From contig JALENY010000006.1 of the NCBI GenBank assembly GCA_022767285.1, forward strand, positions 1 through 64,000: DNA of 64,000 nucleotides. The letters are read 5' to 3'. Below the pieces are notes generated by a model. That model did not search any database and had not been told where the DNA came from. It worked only from the letters and a program-made list of their open reading frames with translations. Below, piece by piece: positions 8,065-17,158 of this stretch. Each line of letters opens with the position of its first letter. The first letter of the stretch is position 1. A program made the translations under genes and the position numbers. Origin of the DNA: Lachnospiraceae bacterium. Lineage in GTDB: Bacteria > Bacillota > Clostridia > Lachnospirales > Lachnospiraceae.

Positions 8065-8079
8065 TTATGAATTAAATAT

Positions 8080-8150
8080 GGCGTGATAGCCAAGTGGTAA
8101 GGCACGGGTCTGCAACACCCTTATCGCCGGTTCAAATCCGGCTCGCGCCT
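8080..8150 (+). tRNA. tRNA-Cys (anticodon GCA)
   Basis: Acceptor GGCGTGA pairs with TCGCGCC (8143-8149), and the discriminator is the T expected for tRNA-Cys. The anticodon loop CTGCAAC gives GCA, and the T-loop is TTCAAAT. It lies 15 bp after tRNA-Glu in the same unit. Confidence 0.95.
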
Positions 8151-8153
8151 CTG

Positions 8154-8187
8154 AAAAGCTCAGAAACTTTTTGGTTCTGAGCTTTTT
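8154..8187 (+). terminator. Terminator of the tRNA pair
   Basis: AAAAGCTCAGAA and TTCTGAGCTTTTT form a 12-bp stem with a 9-nt loop and a T-run. Confidence 0.9.
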
Positions 8188-8208
8188 ACTTTGAAAGGAA
8201 GAATTATT

Positions 8209-9102
8209 ATGGAGATTACAGATCAGAATAAAGGTAATTTATATATTTTACTGACGGCAATACTTTGGTCCACGGGAGGGATACTCCTGAAATGGGTTCC
8301 GGGCAACGCTGTTTTGATTAATGGAGCCCGGTCTTTTGTTGCATTTGCGTTCTTTTGCTTTTTCCGAAAGGGAAAAAAGATACGTGTGAACAGAATTATT
8401 TGTCTGGCGGCAGTATGTATGTGCATGACGAATTTGCTCTTTGTTTTGGCGAACAAACTGACAACGGCTGCGAATGCCATTGTGCTTCAGGATTCGGCCC
8501 CAATATTTGTAATGACCTGGGACAGCATTTACCGGAAGAAACTGCCGAAAAAGAAACAGATTCTGGTTATGCTAATGGCCTTTGGAGGAATTTTTCTCTT
8601 CTTTTTTGATCAGCTGGATGGCGGACATCTGCTGGGCAATCTGATTGCCATTTGTGCCGGAATGATGTTTTCCGGAGTATTTTTCCTGAATTCGCTTCCG
8701 GACTCCGGAAGTGAAGATTCCAGTGTACTTGCTTTTTTTCTGGCGACGATTCTTGCAGTTCCTTTTTTCAGAGACGCCACACTCTGGGATGGGAAAGCGG
8801 TGCTTGCGATACTGGCATTGGGTATATTTCAGGTAGGGCTGGCGTATGTTTTTTTTGCAAAGGGCAGTAGACTGACTACACCGGTGAGTGCTTCGCTGAT
8901 CAGTTTGATGGAAGCTGTGCTGAATCCAATCTGGGTACTGATTTTTTATGGCGAGAAAATGGGAAAATATGCGTTGATCGGCGCAGTAATCATTCTTTTT
9001 TCGGTGGTTCTGAACGTTTTGCATAGTTCCGAGGAGGAAAATGTTCAAAAGAAAAAACTGTTTAAAAGTCAGGCAGAGATCATCTGCAACAAATCCGAAT
9101 AG
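8209..9102 (+). CDS. DMT-superfamily (EamA) transporter
   Basis: The protein has about 297 aa, with ten predicted membrane helices arranged as two EamA repeats (about 10-135 and 150-275). It starts with a short cytosolic segment and ends in a charged tail. ATG 8209 is chosen because AAGGAAG sits 7 nt upstream; a TTG at 8191 in the same frame falls inside the end of the tRNA terminator. Family members export or import small metabolites such as amino acids, but nothing here identifies the substrate. Two more DMT genes (24430, 27105) lie in the window. Confidence 0.85.
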   Translation: MEITDQNKGNLYILLTAILWSTGGILLKWVPGNAVLINGARSFVAFAFFCFFRKGKKIRVNRIICLAAVCMCMTNLLFVLANKLTTAANAIVLQDSAPIFVMTWDSIYRKKLPKKKQILVMLMAFGGIFLFFFDQLDGGHLLGNLIAICAGMMFSGVFFLNSLPDSGSEDSSVLAFFLATILAVPFFRDATLWDGKAVLAILALGIFQVGLAYVFFAKGSRLTTPVSASLISLMEAVLNPIWVLIFYGEKMGKYALIGAVIILFSVVLNVLHSSEEENVQKKKLFKSQAEIICNKSE

Positions 9103-9152
9103 AAAAAAGGCAGCCAAATGAAAAACAGTCACAATAATAGGGAAATGAGAAT

Positions 9153-9767
9153 ATGAGATATTATATAGCGGATCCGCATTTTTTTCATGGAGCACTGAAT
9201 ACAAAAATGGATCACCGCGGTTTTGAAACCGCAGAAGCCATGAATGCGTACATGCTGCAAAAGTGGAATGCAAAAGTGCGTAAGAATGATGATGTGGTAA
9301 TTCTGGGTGACTTGTCCTGGGGAAAAGCGGAAGAAACCAATGCATTGCTGGAAAAACTGAACGGGAATCTGTACCTGATTGAGGGAAACCATGACCGCTT
9401 TTCGTCAAACGCGGGGTACAATGCCAAACGATTTGTGTGGATCAAACCCTATGCGGAGATGCACGACAGCAGACGAAAAGTGATTCTGAGCCATTATCCG
9501 ATTATGTGTTACAACGGTCAGTACCATCTGGATGACAAGGGGAATCCTAAGACCTATATGCTTTACGGTCATGTTCATGATACGGCGGATCAGCGGCTTC
9601 TGGAGCAGTTTCAGCAGATAACGCAAAAGACGTTCCGCAGTCATATGGACGGTCAGGAACGGCCCATTCCGTGCAATATGATCAATTGCTTCTGTATGTA
9701 TTCGGATTATACGCCTCTGACACTGGATGAGTGGATCATCTGTAATCAAAAGAGAAAAAATGGATGA
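9153..9767 (+). CDS. Calcineurin-like metallophosphoesterase
   Basis: This 204-aa protein shows all the metallophosphoesterase metal-binding blocks in order: DPHF near the N-terminus, GDLSW, GNHD, SHYP and GHVHD. They form a di-metal phosphodiesterase site. The short single-domain form resembles stand-alone cytosolic phosphoesterases of bacteria and phages. It follows the transporter gene by 50 bp on the same strand and converges on galT. The substrate is unknown. Confidence 0.88.
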   Translation: MRYYIADPHFFHGALNTKMDHRGFETAEAMNAYMLQKWNAKVRKNDDVVILGDLSWGKAEETNALLEKLNGNLYLIEGNHDRFSSNAGYNAKRFVWIKPYAEMHDSRRKVILSHYPIMCYNGQYHLDDKGNPKTYMLYGHVHDTADQRLLEQFQQITQKTFRSHMDGQERPIPCNMINCFCMYSDYTPLTLDEWIICNQKRKNG

Positions 9768-9848
9768 TAATGGCGGAACCTATGGACTGCAGTATATTCC
9801 ACGATCCCGATGCGTTCGGAATAGAAACAGATCCTTTAAGCTGAAACA

Positions 9849-9891
9849 GTCGGACAATGGATGCTCCTTCATTAGAGCCCTATTGTCCGAC
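9849..9891. terminator. Inverted repeat between phosphoesterase and galT
   Basis: GTCGGACAAT (9849-9858) and ATTGTCCGAC (9882-9891) are perfect complements between two convergent genes. T-runs are weak on both sides, so termination efficiency is uncertain. Confidence 0.55.
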
Positions 9892-9900
9892 CGTTTGGGT

Positions 9901-11391
9901 TTAGAGAGAATTAATAAAACGCATAAATGCTTTGCGGCCCTCTTCCGTACATTTGAAGACACCTGCATCTTCCAATACGTGTGTGAATACGATTCCCACT
10001 TCTTTTTTCAGGATTTCATCAATATTATCGTTCGTAATGCTGTCATACTTCGGAAGGAAAGAATCAACCCAATCAGCATGTTTTTCAATTTTTTCACAGC
10101 TGCGGATATCTTTTCCTTCGGTGATGTATTCACTGAGAATCTCCAGCTCTTCTTTCAGGCGGGAAGGAAGTACCGCAAGTCCCATAACCTCGATCAGTCC
10201 GATGTTTTCTTTTTTGATATTATGCCACTGTGCATGGGGATGGTACACACCCAGCGGGTGTTCTTCTGTGGTGATATTGTTGCGCAGGGCCAGATCCAGC
10301 TCAAAGGTATCACCGACTTTTCGTGCAATCGGAGTGATGGTATTATGAAGTTCATTGCCGGTTTTGGCAAAGATAAATGCCTCCTCATCTGTGTAAGCAC
10401 GCCACATCTGGAGAATGTAATCGCCCAGTTCAATCAGGCGCTCGCTGTCTTTGCTGCGCAGGCGGATGACGGACAATGGCCATTTTACAATACCGGATTC
10501 CACATCTTCAAAACGAGGAATGGTAAAATGCTGTTCAATGGGCGCTTTTGCCATGGCAAATTGATAATTTCCTCCCTGGAAATGATCATGACTTAAAATT
10601 GAGCCGCCCACAATGGGAAGGTCAGCGTTGGAACCCAGGAAATAGTGAGGGAACAGTTTGATAAAGTCAAAAAGTTTGGCAAAAGTCGCGCGCTCAATTT
10701 TCATGGGCACGTGCTGCCCGTTGAACACGATACAGTGTTCGTTGTAATATACATATGGGGAATACTGGAAGCCCCAATTGCTGCCGTTGATGGTGATCGG
10801 AATAATGCGGTGGTTTTCTCTGGCCGGATGATTGACGCGGCCGGCATAACCTTCATTTTCCATACACAGCAGGCATTTCGGATAGCTGCTGGCTTTTGCC
10901 TTACGGGCAGCTGCTATGGCTTTCGGATCCTTTTCCGGTTTGGAAAGATTTACGGTGATATCGATCACACCGTAGGGAGAATCAACGGCCCATTTCATGT
11001 CTTTTTTTACACGGTAACGTCGTATATAATCGCTGTCCTGGCTGAATTTATAGTAAAAGTCGGTTGCGGCTTTCGGAGATACCTCATATTTCTCCCAGAA
11101 TGTTTTTTGTACCTGTGCAGGTCTTGGCATCAGGCAATTCATAATTTTGGTATCAAACAGATCGCGGTATACGATACTGTCTTCAATAATTTCGCGGGAA
11201 ATCGCCTCATCCAGAAGATCTTTCAAAATCTCTTCCAGTTCCGGAGAAGCGGCATCAACTTCTGCATCTTCATAACTGTCTTCCCGGAATAGATCCAACA
11301 GAAGATTTGTGGTGTAAATGCGTTCGCATTCTGGTGTCAGGCCGGTCTGAATGCCATATTCTACTAATTTCTTAATACTTTCGGATAACAT
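9901..11391 (-). CDS. galT: UDP-glucose--hexose-1-phosphate uridylyltransferase, class II
   Basis: This 496-aa enzyme is the Firmicute-type GalT of the Leloir pathway. It transfers UMP from UDP-glucose to galactose-1-phosphate. The length and blocks such as GGSILSHDHFQGG, PYVYYNEHCIVF and GVYHPHAQWHN mark the class II family, which is longer than the roughly 350-aa E. coli type. It lies downstream of galK (88-bp gap) and ends at the inverted repeat at 9849-9891. No galE or mutarotase is adjacent, although an aldose-epimerase-like gene lies at 36996. Confidence 0.95.
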   Translation of the reverse strand: MLSESIKKLVEYGIQTGLTPECERIYTTNLLLDLFREDSYEDAEVDAASPELEEILKDLLDEAISREIIEDSIVYRDLFDTKIMNCLMPRPAQVQKTFWEKYEVSPKAATDFYYKFSQDSDYIRRYRVKKDMKWAVDSPYGVIDITVNLSKPEKDPKAIAAARKAKASSYPKCLLCMENEGYAGRVNHPARENHRIIPITINGSNWGFQYSPYVYYNEHCIVFNGQHVPMKIERATFAKLFDFIKLFPHYFLGSNADLPIVGGSILSHDHFQGGNYQFAMAKAPIEQHFTIPRFEDVESGIVKWPLSVIRLRSKDSERLIELGDYILQMWRAYTDEEAFIFAKTGNELHNTITPIARKVGDTFELDLALRNNITTEEHPLGVYHPHAQWHNIKKENIGLIEVMGLAVLPSRLKEELEILSEYITEGKDIRSCEKIEKHADWVDSFLPKYDSITNDNIDEILKKEVGIVFTHVLEDAGVFKCTEEGRKAFMRFINSL

Positions 11392-11479
11392 AGTTCCCTC
11401 CTGATTTTCGATTTATTTTACAATTACTGCCGGAACAACAACATTTCCGGTGTTTTAATGGCTTTTATCCGGATTTTTA

Positions 11480-12649
11480 TTAGCTGAGGACTTTTGCACC
11501 GTCGCCAACAGCCGCTACATAAAACTCTGCCTCATGTCCGATTTTTTCCATATAAGTTTTTCCGATTTTTTCGATAAATGTGTCAACTGCCTCATTTTTA
11601 ACGATGCTGACGGTGCATCCGCCAAAACCGCCGCCGGTGATTCGGGAACCCAGAACACCGGGGATGGACTGGGCAAGGTCAACCAGGAGGTCGATTTCTT
11701 CACAGGATACTTCGTAATCGTCGCGAAGAGATGCATGGGAAGCATTGATGAGCTGACCAAAAAGGACAAGGTCGCCGGATCGTAACGCTTTCACAGCCTT
11801 GATGGTCCGCTGGTTTTCGTAGACAGCGTGTTTGGCCCGTTTCTGTCGTACCGGATCCTTGATGGCATCTTTGTGAGCTTCAAATTCTGCTTCTGTCAGA
11901 TCGCCCAAACCTTTGATGTCGACTACAGTCTGCAGTTCTGCCAGAGCGGTTTCGCACTCGTTTCTTCTCTGATTGTATGCGGAATTGACCAGGCTGTGTT
12001 TTACTTTACTGTTGGTGATCACAATCTTGGCATCTTCCAGTTTGATCGGAGCATATTCATAGTTCAGCGTATTTGTGTCAAGGAAAATTGCATGGTCTTT
12101 TTTACCCATGGCACTGGCAAACTGATCCATGATCCCGCAGTTCATGCCGTTGAAATTATTCTCGGAATATTGTCCGATCTGGGCGATCTCAACCATAGAA
12201 ATCTGATCGAAGCCGAACGTGTCCTTTAATATAAGTCCTGTCAGAACCTCTAATGAAGCGGAAGAGGACAGACCGGAGCCGTTTGGAATATCGCCGAAGA
12301 TGGCAATATCAAGTCCGTGGTTCAATTGATAGCCGCGTTTTTCAAAGGTCCACATAACTCCCTTGGGGTAATTGGTCCAGGATGCTGCTTCACTTGGAAT
12401 CAGATTATCCAGACTGGTCTCAATGATACCGACGGATTCGAAATTCATGGAATAGAACCGCAGAACCCGGTCTTCACGATTTCGAACGGCTGCGTATGTA
12501 CCCAAAGTCAGTGCGCATGGAAAAACATGACCGCCGTTGTAATCTGTATGTTCTCCGATAAGATTTACCCGACCCGGTGCAAAATAAGTGCGGATTTCTC
12601 TGCCGCATCCATACAGATTCTGGAATGTTTCAATTAATTTTTTTACCAT
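11480..12649 (-). CDS. galK: Galactokinase
   Basis: This GHMP-family kinase makes galactose-1-phosphate for GalT. The galactokinase signature GRVNLIGEHTDYNGG lies near the N-terminus, the ATP loop is GDIPNGSGLSSSASLEVL, and the C-terminal GHMP motif is SRITGGGFGGCTVSIV. I place the start at ATG 12649 (389 aa, the family's usual length) because GGAG lies 8 nt upstream. An in-frame ATG at 12691 would add 14 residues that include the RBS itself. A divergent AraC-type regulator lies immediately upstream. Confidence 0.95.
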   Translation of the reverse strand: MVKKLIETFQNLYGCGREIRTYFAPGRVNLIGEHTDYNGGHVFPCALTLGTYAAVRNREDRVLRFYSMNFESVGIIETSLDNLIPSEAASWTNYPKGVMWTFEKRGYQLNHGLDIAIFGDIPNGSGLSSSASLEVLTGLILKDTFGFDQISMVEIAQIGQYSENNFNGMNCGIMDQFASAMGKKDHAIFLDTNTLNYEYAPIKLEDAKIVITNSKVKHSLVNSAYNQRRNECETALAELQTVVDIKGLGDLTEAEFEAHKDAIKDPVRQKRAKHAVYENQRTIKAVKALRSGDLVLFGQLINASHASLRDDYEVSCEEIDLLVDLAQSIPGVLGSRITGGGFGGCTVSIVKNEAVDTFIEKIGKTYMEKIGHEAEFYVAAVGDGAKVLS

Positions 12650-12718
12650 ATCGATTTTCTCCGTTCTTTTAAGTGCTATTTCCTGTTGCATGTTTTATCA
12701 CGATGTCTTATGATTATT

Positions 12719-12747
12719 ATAATAATGAGATGGATGGAATATCGCAA
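12719..12747 (-). promoter_or_regulatory. galK promoter
   Basis: On the minus strand: TTGCGA (12747-12742), 17 bp, TATTAT (12724-12719), 70 bp upstream of the galK start. Confidence 0.6.
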
Positions 12748-12784
12748 TAAAAATATTGGCAAAAAATATAAGGATATTGAGATT

Positions 12785-13672
12785 ATGCAGATAAATACTG
12801 AAAAAAACCGGAAAGAGATAAAGGCTCATGGGGATTTCGCTTTTCCTGTGAATATCAGCGTTGAAAATATCCAGTCCTATGAGCAGGGATCCTTTCTGTG
12901 GCACTGGCATCCGGAGGTGGAAATAACCTGGATCATGTCGGGTGAGATGGAATACCATGTCAATGACAGAGCCTATTTCCTCAAAGCAGGGGAAGGCTTG
13001 TTCGGAAACAGCAAAACGCTTCATTCCGGATATCGAAATGAAGAAAAGGAATGTACCTATCTTTCCGTCACCTTTCATCCGAGATTCCTCTATGGGTATG
13101 AAAACAGCATTTTGCAGACTAAATATGTGGATTACATTACTTTGCGTGATGACTGGTCTTCTCTCAAATTGGAAAAGAATGTGACATGGCATCAGGAGAT
13201 CCTGGAGTGGATGAAATCAATCTATGAATTATCGAAGGAACCGCCAATGGACTATGAATTGCAGGTACACTTGTATCTGATGGAGATATGGCAGCAACTT
13301 TATCGGTATTTTGCGTCTCTTCCGGAAAGAGAGAAAAAATCTCAGGCTCACCTGCAGCGGCTTCGGGAAATTATTTCTTATATACAGGAGAATTACGCGG
13401 AAGAAATATCCCTGGAGGATATTGCAGAAAATGTCAACATCTGCAAAAGTGAATGCTGTCGTTTTTTTAAGAAACATATGAACATGACGATTTTCGATTA
13501 TATTCTTTATCTGCGGGTGCAGAACAGCCTGCCTCTGCTGCGGGCAGGTGAGAGCATAACAAAAACAGCCGGTATTGTGGGATTTTCCAGTTCCGCCTAC
13601 TATGGTCAGGTTTTTCGGCGATACATGAAATGTACGCCGAGAGAATATCGAAAAAACACAGAAAAAATATAA
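12785..13672 (+). CDS. AraC-family transcriptional regulator
   Basis: The N-terminal cupin-like sensor domain carries FLWHWHPEVEITWIMSGE. The C-terminal AraC DNA-binding domain, about 100 residues with two helix-turn-helices, includes ISLEDIAENVNICKSECCRF and ITKTAGIVGFSSSAYYGQVF. The frame is open from 12686, but upstream starts would run through the galK promoter. ATG 12785 with AAGGA upstream gives 295 aa, typical of the family. Its divergence from galK-galT suggests control of galactose use. The effector is not identifiable. Confidence 0.85.
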   Translation: MQINTEKNRKEIKAHGDFAFPVNISVENIQSYEQGSFLWHWHPEVEITWIMSGEMEYHVNDRAYFLKAGEGLFGNSKTLHSGYRNEEKECTYLSVTFHPRFLYGYENSILQTKYVDYITLRDDWSSLKLEKNVTWHQEILEWMKSIYELSKEPPMDYELQVHLYLMEIWQQLYRYFASLPEREKKSQAHLQRLREIISYIQENYAEEISLEDIAENVNICKSECCRFFKKHMNMTIFDYILYLRVQNSLPLLRAGESITKTAGIVGFSSSAYYGQVFRRYMKCTPREYRKNTEKI

Positions 13673-13700
13673 AATGTCAGAAATTTCCCTTTTCACTTAC

Positions 13701-13729
13701 TTGACAAATGGACAATTATGCGGCATTAT
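13701..13729 (+). promoter_or_regulatory. Promoter of the nucleoside salvage operon
   Basis: TTGACA (13701-13706), 17 bp, CATTAT (13724-13729). Confidence 0.7.
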
Positions 13730-13757
13730 TATTTTGTATGGATTATTTTTGAAAGGG

Positions 13758-13806
13758 AAACGCCGAATTTACAATGTCATCGAGGACAATGAAATTGGCG
13801 TTTTTT
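13758..13806 (+). terminator. Candidate leader attenuator before punA
   Basis: AACGCC...AATTT pairs with AAATT...GGCGTT around an inner TGTC/GACA stem and ends in TTTTTT. It lies between the promoter and punA, so it would stop transcription before the operon unless prevented. No known riboswitch core was recognised. Confidence 0.65.
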
Positions 13807-13839
13807 CTGTTTTGAATAACCGGACTGAGAGGTGAAAGC

Positions 13840-14685
13840 ATGAATCCAGTATATGAGAAATTGATGAAGTGTTATGAAAGCGTGAGAGAGAAGATTGATT
13901 TTACGCCGGAGATCGCGCTGGTTTTAGGCTCGGGTCTGGGAGATTACGGGGACAGTATCCGGGTGGAAGCTACGCTTGACTATCACGAGATTGAAGGATT
14001 TCCCGTATCGACGGTGCAGGGCCATAAAGGCCGTTTTATCTTTGGATATGTAGAGGATGTTCCTGTTGTGTGTATGCAGGGACGGGTGCATTATTATGAG
14101 GGATATCCTATGACGGATGTGGTGCTTCCCACCCGTCTGATGAAACTAATGGGAGCAAAGGTGCTGTTTTTGACCAACGCGGCAGGCGGAATCAATTACG
14201 ATTTTGCAGCGGGGGATTTTATGATGATAACAGATCACATTATGAATTTTGTGCCATCTCCGCTGATTGGGCCGAATCTGGATGAATTGGGCCCGCGTTT
14301 TCCGGATATGAGTGATATTTATAAAAAGGATCTTCAGGAAATCCTTCGCAGTACAGCAAAGCAACTGGGAATGAAACTTCAGGAGGGAGTTTACATTCAG
14401 CTGACAGGCCCCAATTTTGAAACGCCTCAAGAGGTCAAAATGTGCAGGATCCTGGGCGCTGATGCAGCCGGAATGAGCACGGCCGCAGAAGCAGTTGCTG
14501 CCAATCACATGGGAATGAAGGTCTGTGGCATTTCCTGTATATCCAATCTGGCCTGCGGCATGCTCGACCAGCCGTTGTCCCATGTGGAAGTGCAGGAGAC
14601 GGCCGACCGGGTATCCGGGCAGTTCAAGGAACTGGTGACGGCGGCCATTGTAAATATTCATAAAGGTCTTGAATCCATATCATGA
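13840..14685 (+). CDS. punA: Purine nucleoside phosphorylase (trimeric type)
   Basis: This 281-aa enzyme phosphorolyses purine nucleosides to the free base and (deoxy)ribose-1-phosphate. Class motifs are VLGSGLGDYGD near residue 30, the phosphate/ribose region MQGRVHYYEGY, TNAAGGIN, and GMSTAAEAVAANHMGMKV with the purine-site EA. The trimeric class prefers 6-oxopurines such as inosine and guanosine, which fits a deaminase in the same operon. It is the first gene after the promoter and attenuator-like hairpin. RBS GAGAGGTG precedes the ATG. Confidence 0.94.
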   Translation: MNPVYEKLMKCYESVREKIDFTPEIALVLGSGLGDYGDSIRVEATLDYHEIEGFPVSTVQGHKGRFIFGYVEDVPVVCMQGRVHYYEGYPMTDVVLPTRLMKLMGAKVLFLTNAAGGINYDFAAGDFMMITDHIMNFVPSPLIGPNLDELGPRFPDMSDIYKKDLQEILRSTAKQLGMKLQEGVYIQLTGPNFETPQEVKMCRILGADAAGMSTAAEAVAANHMGMKVCGISCISNLACGMLDQPLSHVEVQETADRVSGQFKELVTAAIVNIHKGLESIS

Positions 14686-14754
14686 TCGATGCAAGGATGC
14701 GAACGTCTGCAATTTATTTATAGTCTAAAATATAGAAGAAAGGTTGAAACTGAA

Positions 14755-15822
14755 ATGAGAGAGTTTACCCCGGAAAATGTGCGCCTGAGCGAAGACGGCA
14801 GATCCGTTGTGATTCTGGACCAAAGAAAACTGCCGAATCGGGTAGAGTATCTGACTCTGTCAACCGCTGAGGAAATGTATGATGCGATCAAATCCCTGGC
14901 TGTCCGTGGCGCACCCGCCATCGGGATCTGTGCCGGCTACAGTATTTACTGCCTGGCACAGAAGGTTGAAACAGAGAATTTTAATACATTTTATGGGCAG
15001 TTTAAAAAAGACAAAGATTATCTGGACTCTTCCCGGCCCACTGCGGTGAATTTGAGCTGGGCACTGAATCGCATGGAAAAATTGGTTCTGAAGAACAAAG
15101 AAAAAGCGGTCAGTGAGATCATATGCCTGATGGGAGCGGAAGCGAAAAAGATTCAGCAGGAAGATATGGAGATGTGTAAAAACATCTCCGAGTATGGATT
15201 GTCTCTTCTGAAAGACGGGGATGGTGTTTTGACGCACTGTAATGCGGGACCTTTGGCAACTTCCCGCTATGGTACAGCCATCGGCCCCATGATCCTTGGT
15301 CATGAACGGGGTATGAACTTCCGGGTTTTTGCAGATGAGACCAGGCCCCTTCTGCAGGGAGCCAGATTGACCTCCTACGAACTGTACCGTGCAGGGGTGG
15401 ATGTGACGCTGATATGCGACAATATGGCCAGCCTGGTAATGAAAAACGGCTGGGTTCAGGCATGCTTTGTGGGGTGTGACCGCATCGCGGCAAACGGAGA
15501 TGCCGCCAATAAGATCGGAACCAGCGGTGTAGCGATTCTGGCGAAGCATTACGGAATTCCCATGTATGTGCTTGGGCCGACTTCTACCATTGATATGAAC
15601 TGTAAAACCGGCGATGAGATCGTCATAGAGCTTCGTGAGGAAGATGAGATCCGATCCAAATACTACAAGGAACCGATGGCACTGCCGGAGATCAAATGCT
15701 ATAATCCGGCATTTGACGTGACAGATCACGAACTGATTACTGCCATTGTGACAGAAAAGGGTATCTGCAGGGCACCTTATAGGGAAAGTCTTGCCAAATT
15801 GTTTGAATCAAACGCCGAATAA
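14755..15822 (+). CDS. mtnA: S-methyl-5-thioribose-1-phosphate isomerase
   Basis: This aldose-ketose isomerase of the eIF2B-related family converts methylthioribose-1-phosphate to methylthioribulose-1-phosphate. Catalytic blocks are present: [27 protein letters not shown] (Cys) and [18 protein letters not shown] (Asp). I place the start at ATG 14755 (355 aa; RBS AGAAAGG), because an in-frame ATG at 14689 would add 22 atypical residues. MtnA enzymes can also act on 5-deoxyribose-1-phosphate. Its position between punA and a nucleoside importer argues for feeding on sugar phosphates released by PunA. No other methionine-salvage gene (mtnB, mtnC, mtnD, mtnK) is in the window. Confidence 0.92.
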   Translation: MREFTPENVRLSEDGRSVVILDQRKLPNRVEYLTLSTAEEMYDAIKSLAVRGAPAIGICAGYSIYCLAQKVETENFNTFYGQFKKDKDYLDSSRPTAVNLSWALNRMEKLVLKNKEKAVSEIICLMGAEAKKIQQEDMEMCKNISEYGLSLLKDGDGVLTHCNAGPLATSRYGTAIGPMILGHERGMNFRVFADETRPLLQGARLTSYELYRAGVDVTLICDNMASLVMKNGWVQACFVGCDRIAANGDAANKIGTSGVAILAKHYGIPMYVLGPTSTIDMNCKTGDEIVIELREEDEIRSKYYKEPMALPEIKCYNPAFDVTDHELITAIVTEKGICRAPYRESLAKLFESNAE

Positions 15823-15861
15823 CCGGCGATTGATATAAAGGATGAAAAAGGAGGAACTACT

Positions 15862-17058
15862 ATGAAAAAGTTAATAGTAGCACTGCTGTGTGCAGCAATG
15901 ACCGCATCTCTGCTGGTTGGATGCGGCGCAAAAGAAGAAAGCAAAGATGAGAGTAAAACGGAAGAAAGTGCAGAACCGGAGACTGGAGAAGAGGAAAGTA
16001 CAGAACCGGAGGCAGAAGCTTCCGGCGAAGGACTGAAGATCGCCATTGTTAGCAGTCCGTCCGGTGTGGATGACGGTAACTTTAATCAGAACAATTACAA
16101 CGGTATTCTTGCATTTATCGAGGAAAACCCTGATGCAACCGTTACTCCGGTAAAGGAACCCACCGGTGATGTGGCTGCAGCTGTACAGGCAGTAGCTGAT
16201 ATTGTGGCAGATTATGATGTAATTGTATGCTGCGGATTCCAGTTTGCCGGAATTGGAACCATTGCAGAAGAAAATCCGGATGTTGATTTTATCCTGGTTG
16301 ATACTTATCCAACCGATGCCGAAGGCGAAGAAACTGATTATGACAATGTTTATGCAATGCTGTTTAAAGAGCAGGAAGCAGGTTTCTGTGCAGGTGTTGC
16401 AGCTGCTCTTGAAACAAAGACCGGAAAGGTTGCAGTTGTTAATGGTATTGCTTATCCGTCAAACGTAAACTATCAGTACGGATTCATGTCTGGTGTTAAT
16501 TATGCAAACAAACATTATGGCGCATCTGCGGAGATTGTTGAGCTTCCGTCTTATGCGGGAACCGATGTAACCGGAGCTGATGTGGGCGGCAACTACATTG
16601 GAAACTTCAATGATGAAGCAACCGGAAAAGTGGTAGGAAAAGCTCTGATTGATGAAGGCGTAGACGTAATCCTTGTGGCAGCAGGCGGATCCGGAAACGG
16701 TGTCTTTACAGCTGCGAAAGAGGCAGAAGGCGTGTTCTGTATCGGCGGTGACGTTGACCAGTTTGATGACGGTGTGAATGGAGATAAAAACATTATCCTT
16801 ACTTCCTGTCTGAAAGTTATGGACATGAACGTAGAACTGCAGCTGAACAAAGTAAAAGACGGTACTTTTGCAGGTGAAAATGCGCTCCTTGGTGCCGATA
16901 CGGACTCCACCGGATACGTAAGTGCAGAGGGAAGACATCAGTTATCAGATGACACGATCTCTAAAATTGATGAAGCTTTAGCAAAAGTAAAATCAGGAGA
17001 AGTTGTTCCGGCAGCGAACTTTAACGGAATGACTCCGGATTCATTTACCGGTCTGTAA
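15862..17058 (+). CDS. BMP-family nucleoside-binding lipoprotein
   Basis: This is the substrate-binding protein of a nucleoside ABC importer. A lipoprotein signal ends in the lipobox LLVGC (mature Cys at about 21), followed by a 30-residue Glu/Lys/Ser linker and then the BMP/periplasmic-binding fold from about residue 55. The family sequence VAVVNGIAYPSNVNYQYGFMSG is recognisable. Total length is 398 aa. RBS AAAGGAGG precedes the ATG. It is exported, lipid-anchored outside the membrane, and followed by the ATPase and two permeases. BmpA/Med-type proteins bind purine nucleosides such as guanosine and adenosine; the precise ligand here is not shown. Confidence 0.92.
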   Translation: MKKLIVALLCAAMTASLLVGCGAKEESKDESKTEESAEPETGEEESTEPEAEASGEGLKIAIVSSPSGVDDGNFNQNNYNGILAFIEENPDATVTPVKEPTGDVAAAVQAVADIVADYDVIVCCGFQFAGIGTIAEENPDVDFILVDTYPTDAEGEETDYDNVYAMLFKEQEAGFCAGVAAALETKTGKVAVVNGIAYPSNVNYQYGFMSGVNYANKHYGASAEIVELPSYAGTDVTGADVGGNYIGNFNDEATGKVVGKALIDEGVDVILVAAGGSGNGVFTAAKEAEGVFCIGGDVDQFDDGVNGDKNIILTSCLKVMDMNVELQLNKVKDGTFAGENALLGADTDSTGYVSAEGRHQLSDDTISKIDEALAKVKSGEVVPAANFNGMTPDSFTGL

Positions 17059-17074
17059 AAGAAAAAACGTGCAG

Positions 17075-17099
17075 GAGGGGAAATATCATATTTCCCTTC
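17075..17099 (+). terminator. Intercistronic hairpin after the BMP gene
   Basis: GGGAAATAT/ATATTTCCC is a perfect inverted repeat with flanking G-rich/C-rich extension and no real T-run. It probably stabilises or partially terminates the transcript, allowing more binding protein than ATPase. Confidence 0.55.
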
Positions 17100-17158
17100 C
17101 TTTGCCTTAAGACAAAAGGGCGAAGCATTGCATTTGCCAGGGGATCCAGGAGGTACGG

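Noticed and set aside
8572-9408. Long minus-strand open frame opposite the DMT and phosphoesterase genes
   Set aside because: It has no RBS, no recognisable domain and overlaps two genes with clear motifs. It is an antisense shadow, like the 475-codon frame opposite secA (55813-57240).
13730-13839. Purine riboswitch ahead of punA
   Set aside because: Only a terminator-like hairpin is visible; the three-way-junction core of the purine aptamer is missing.
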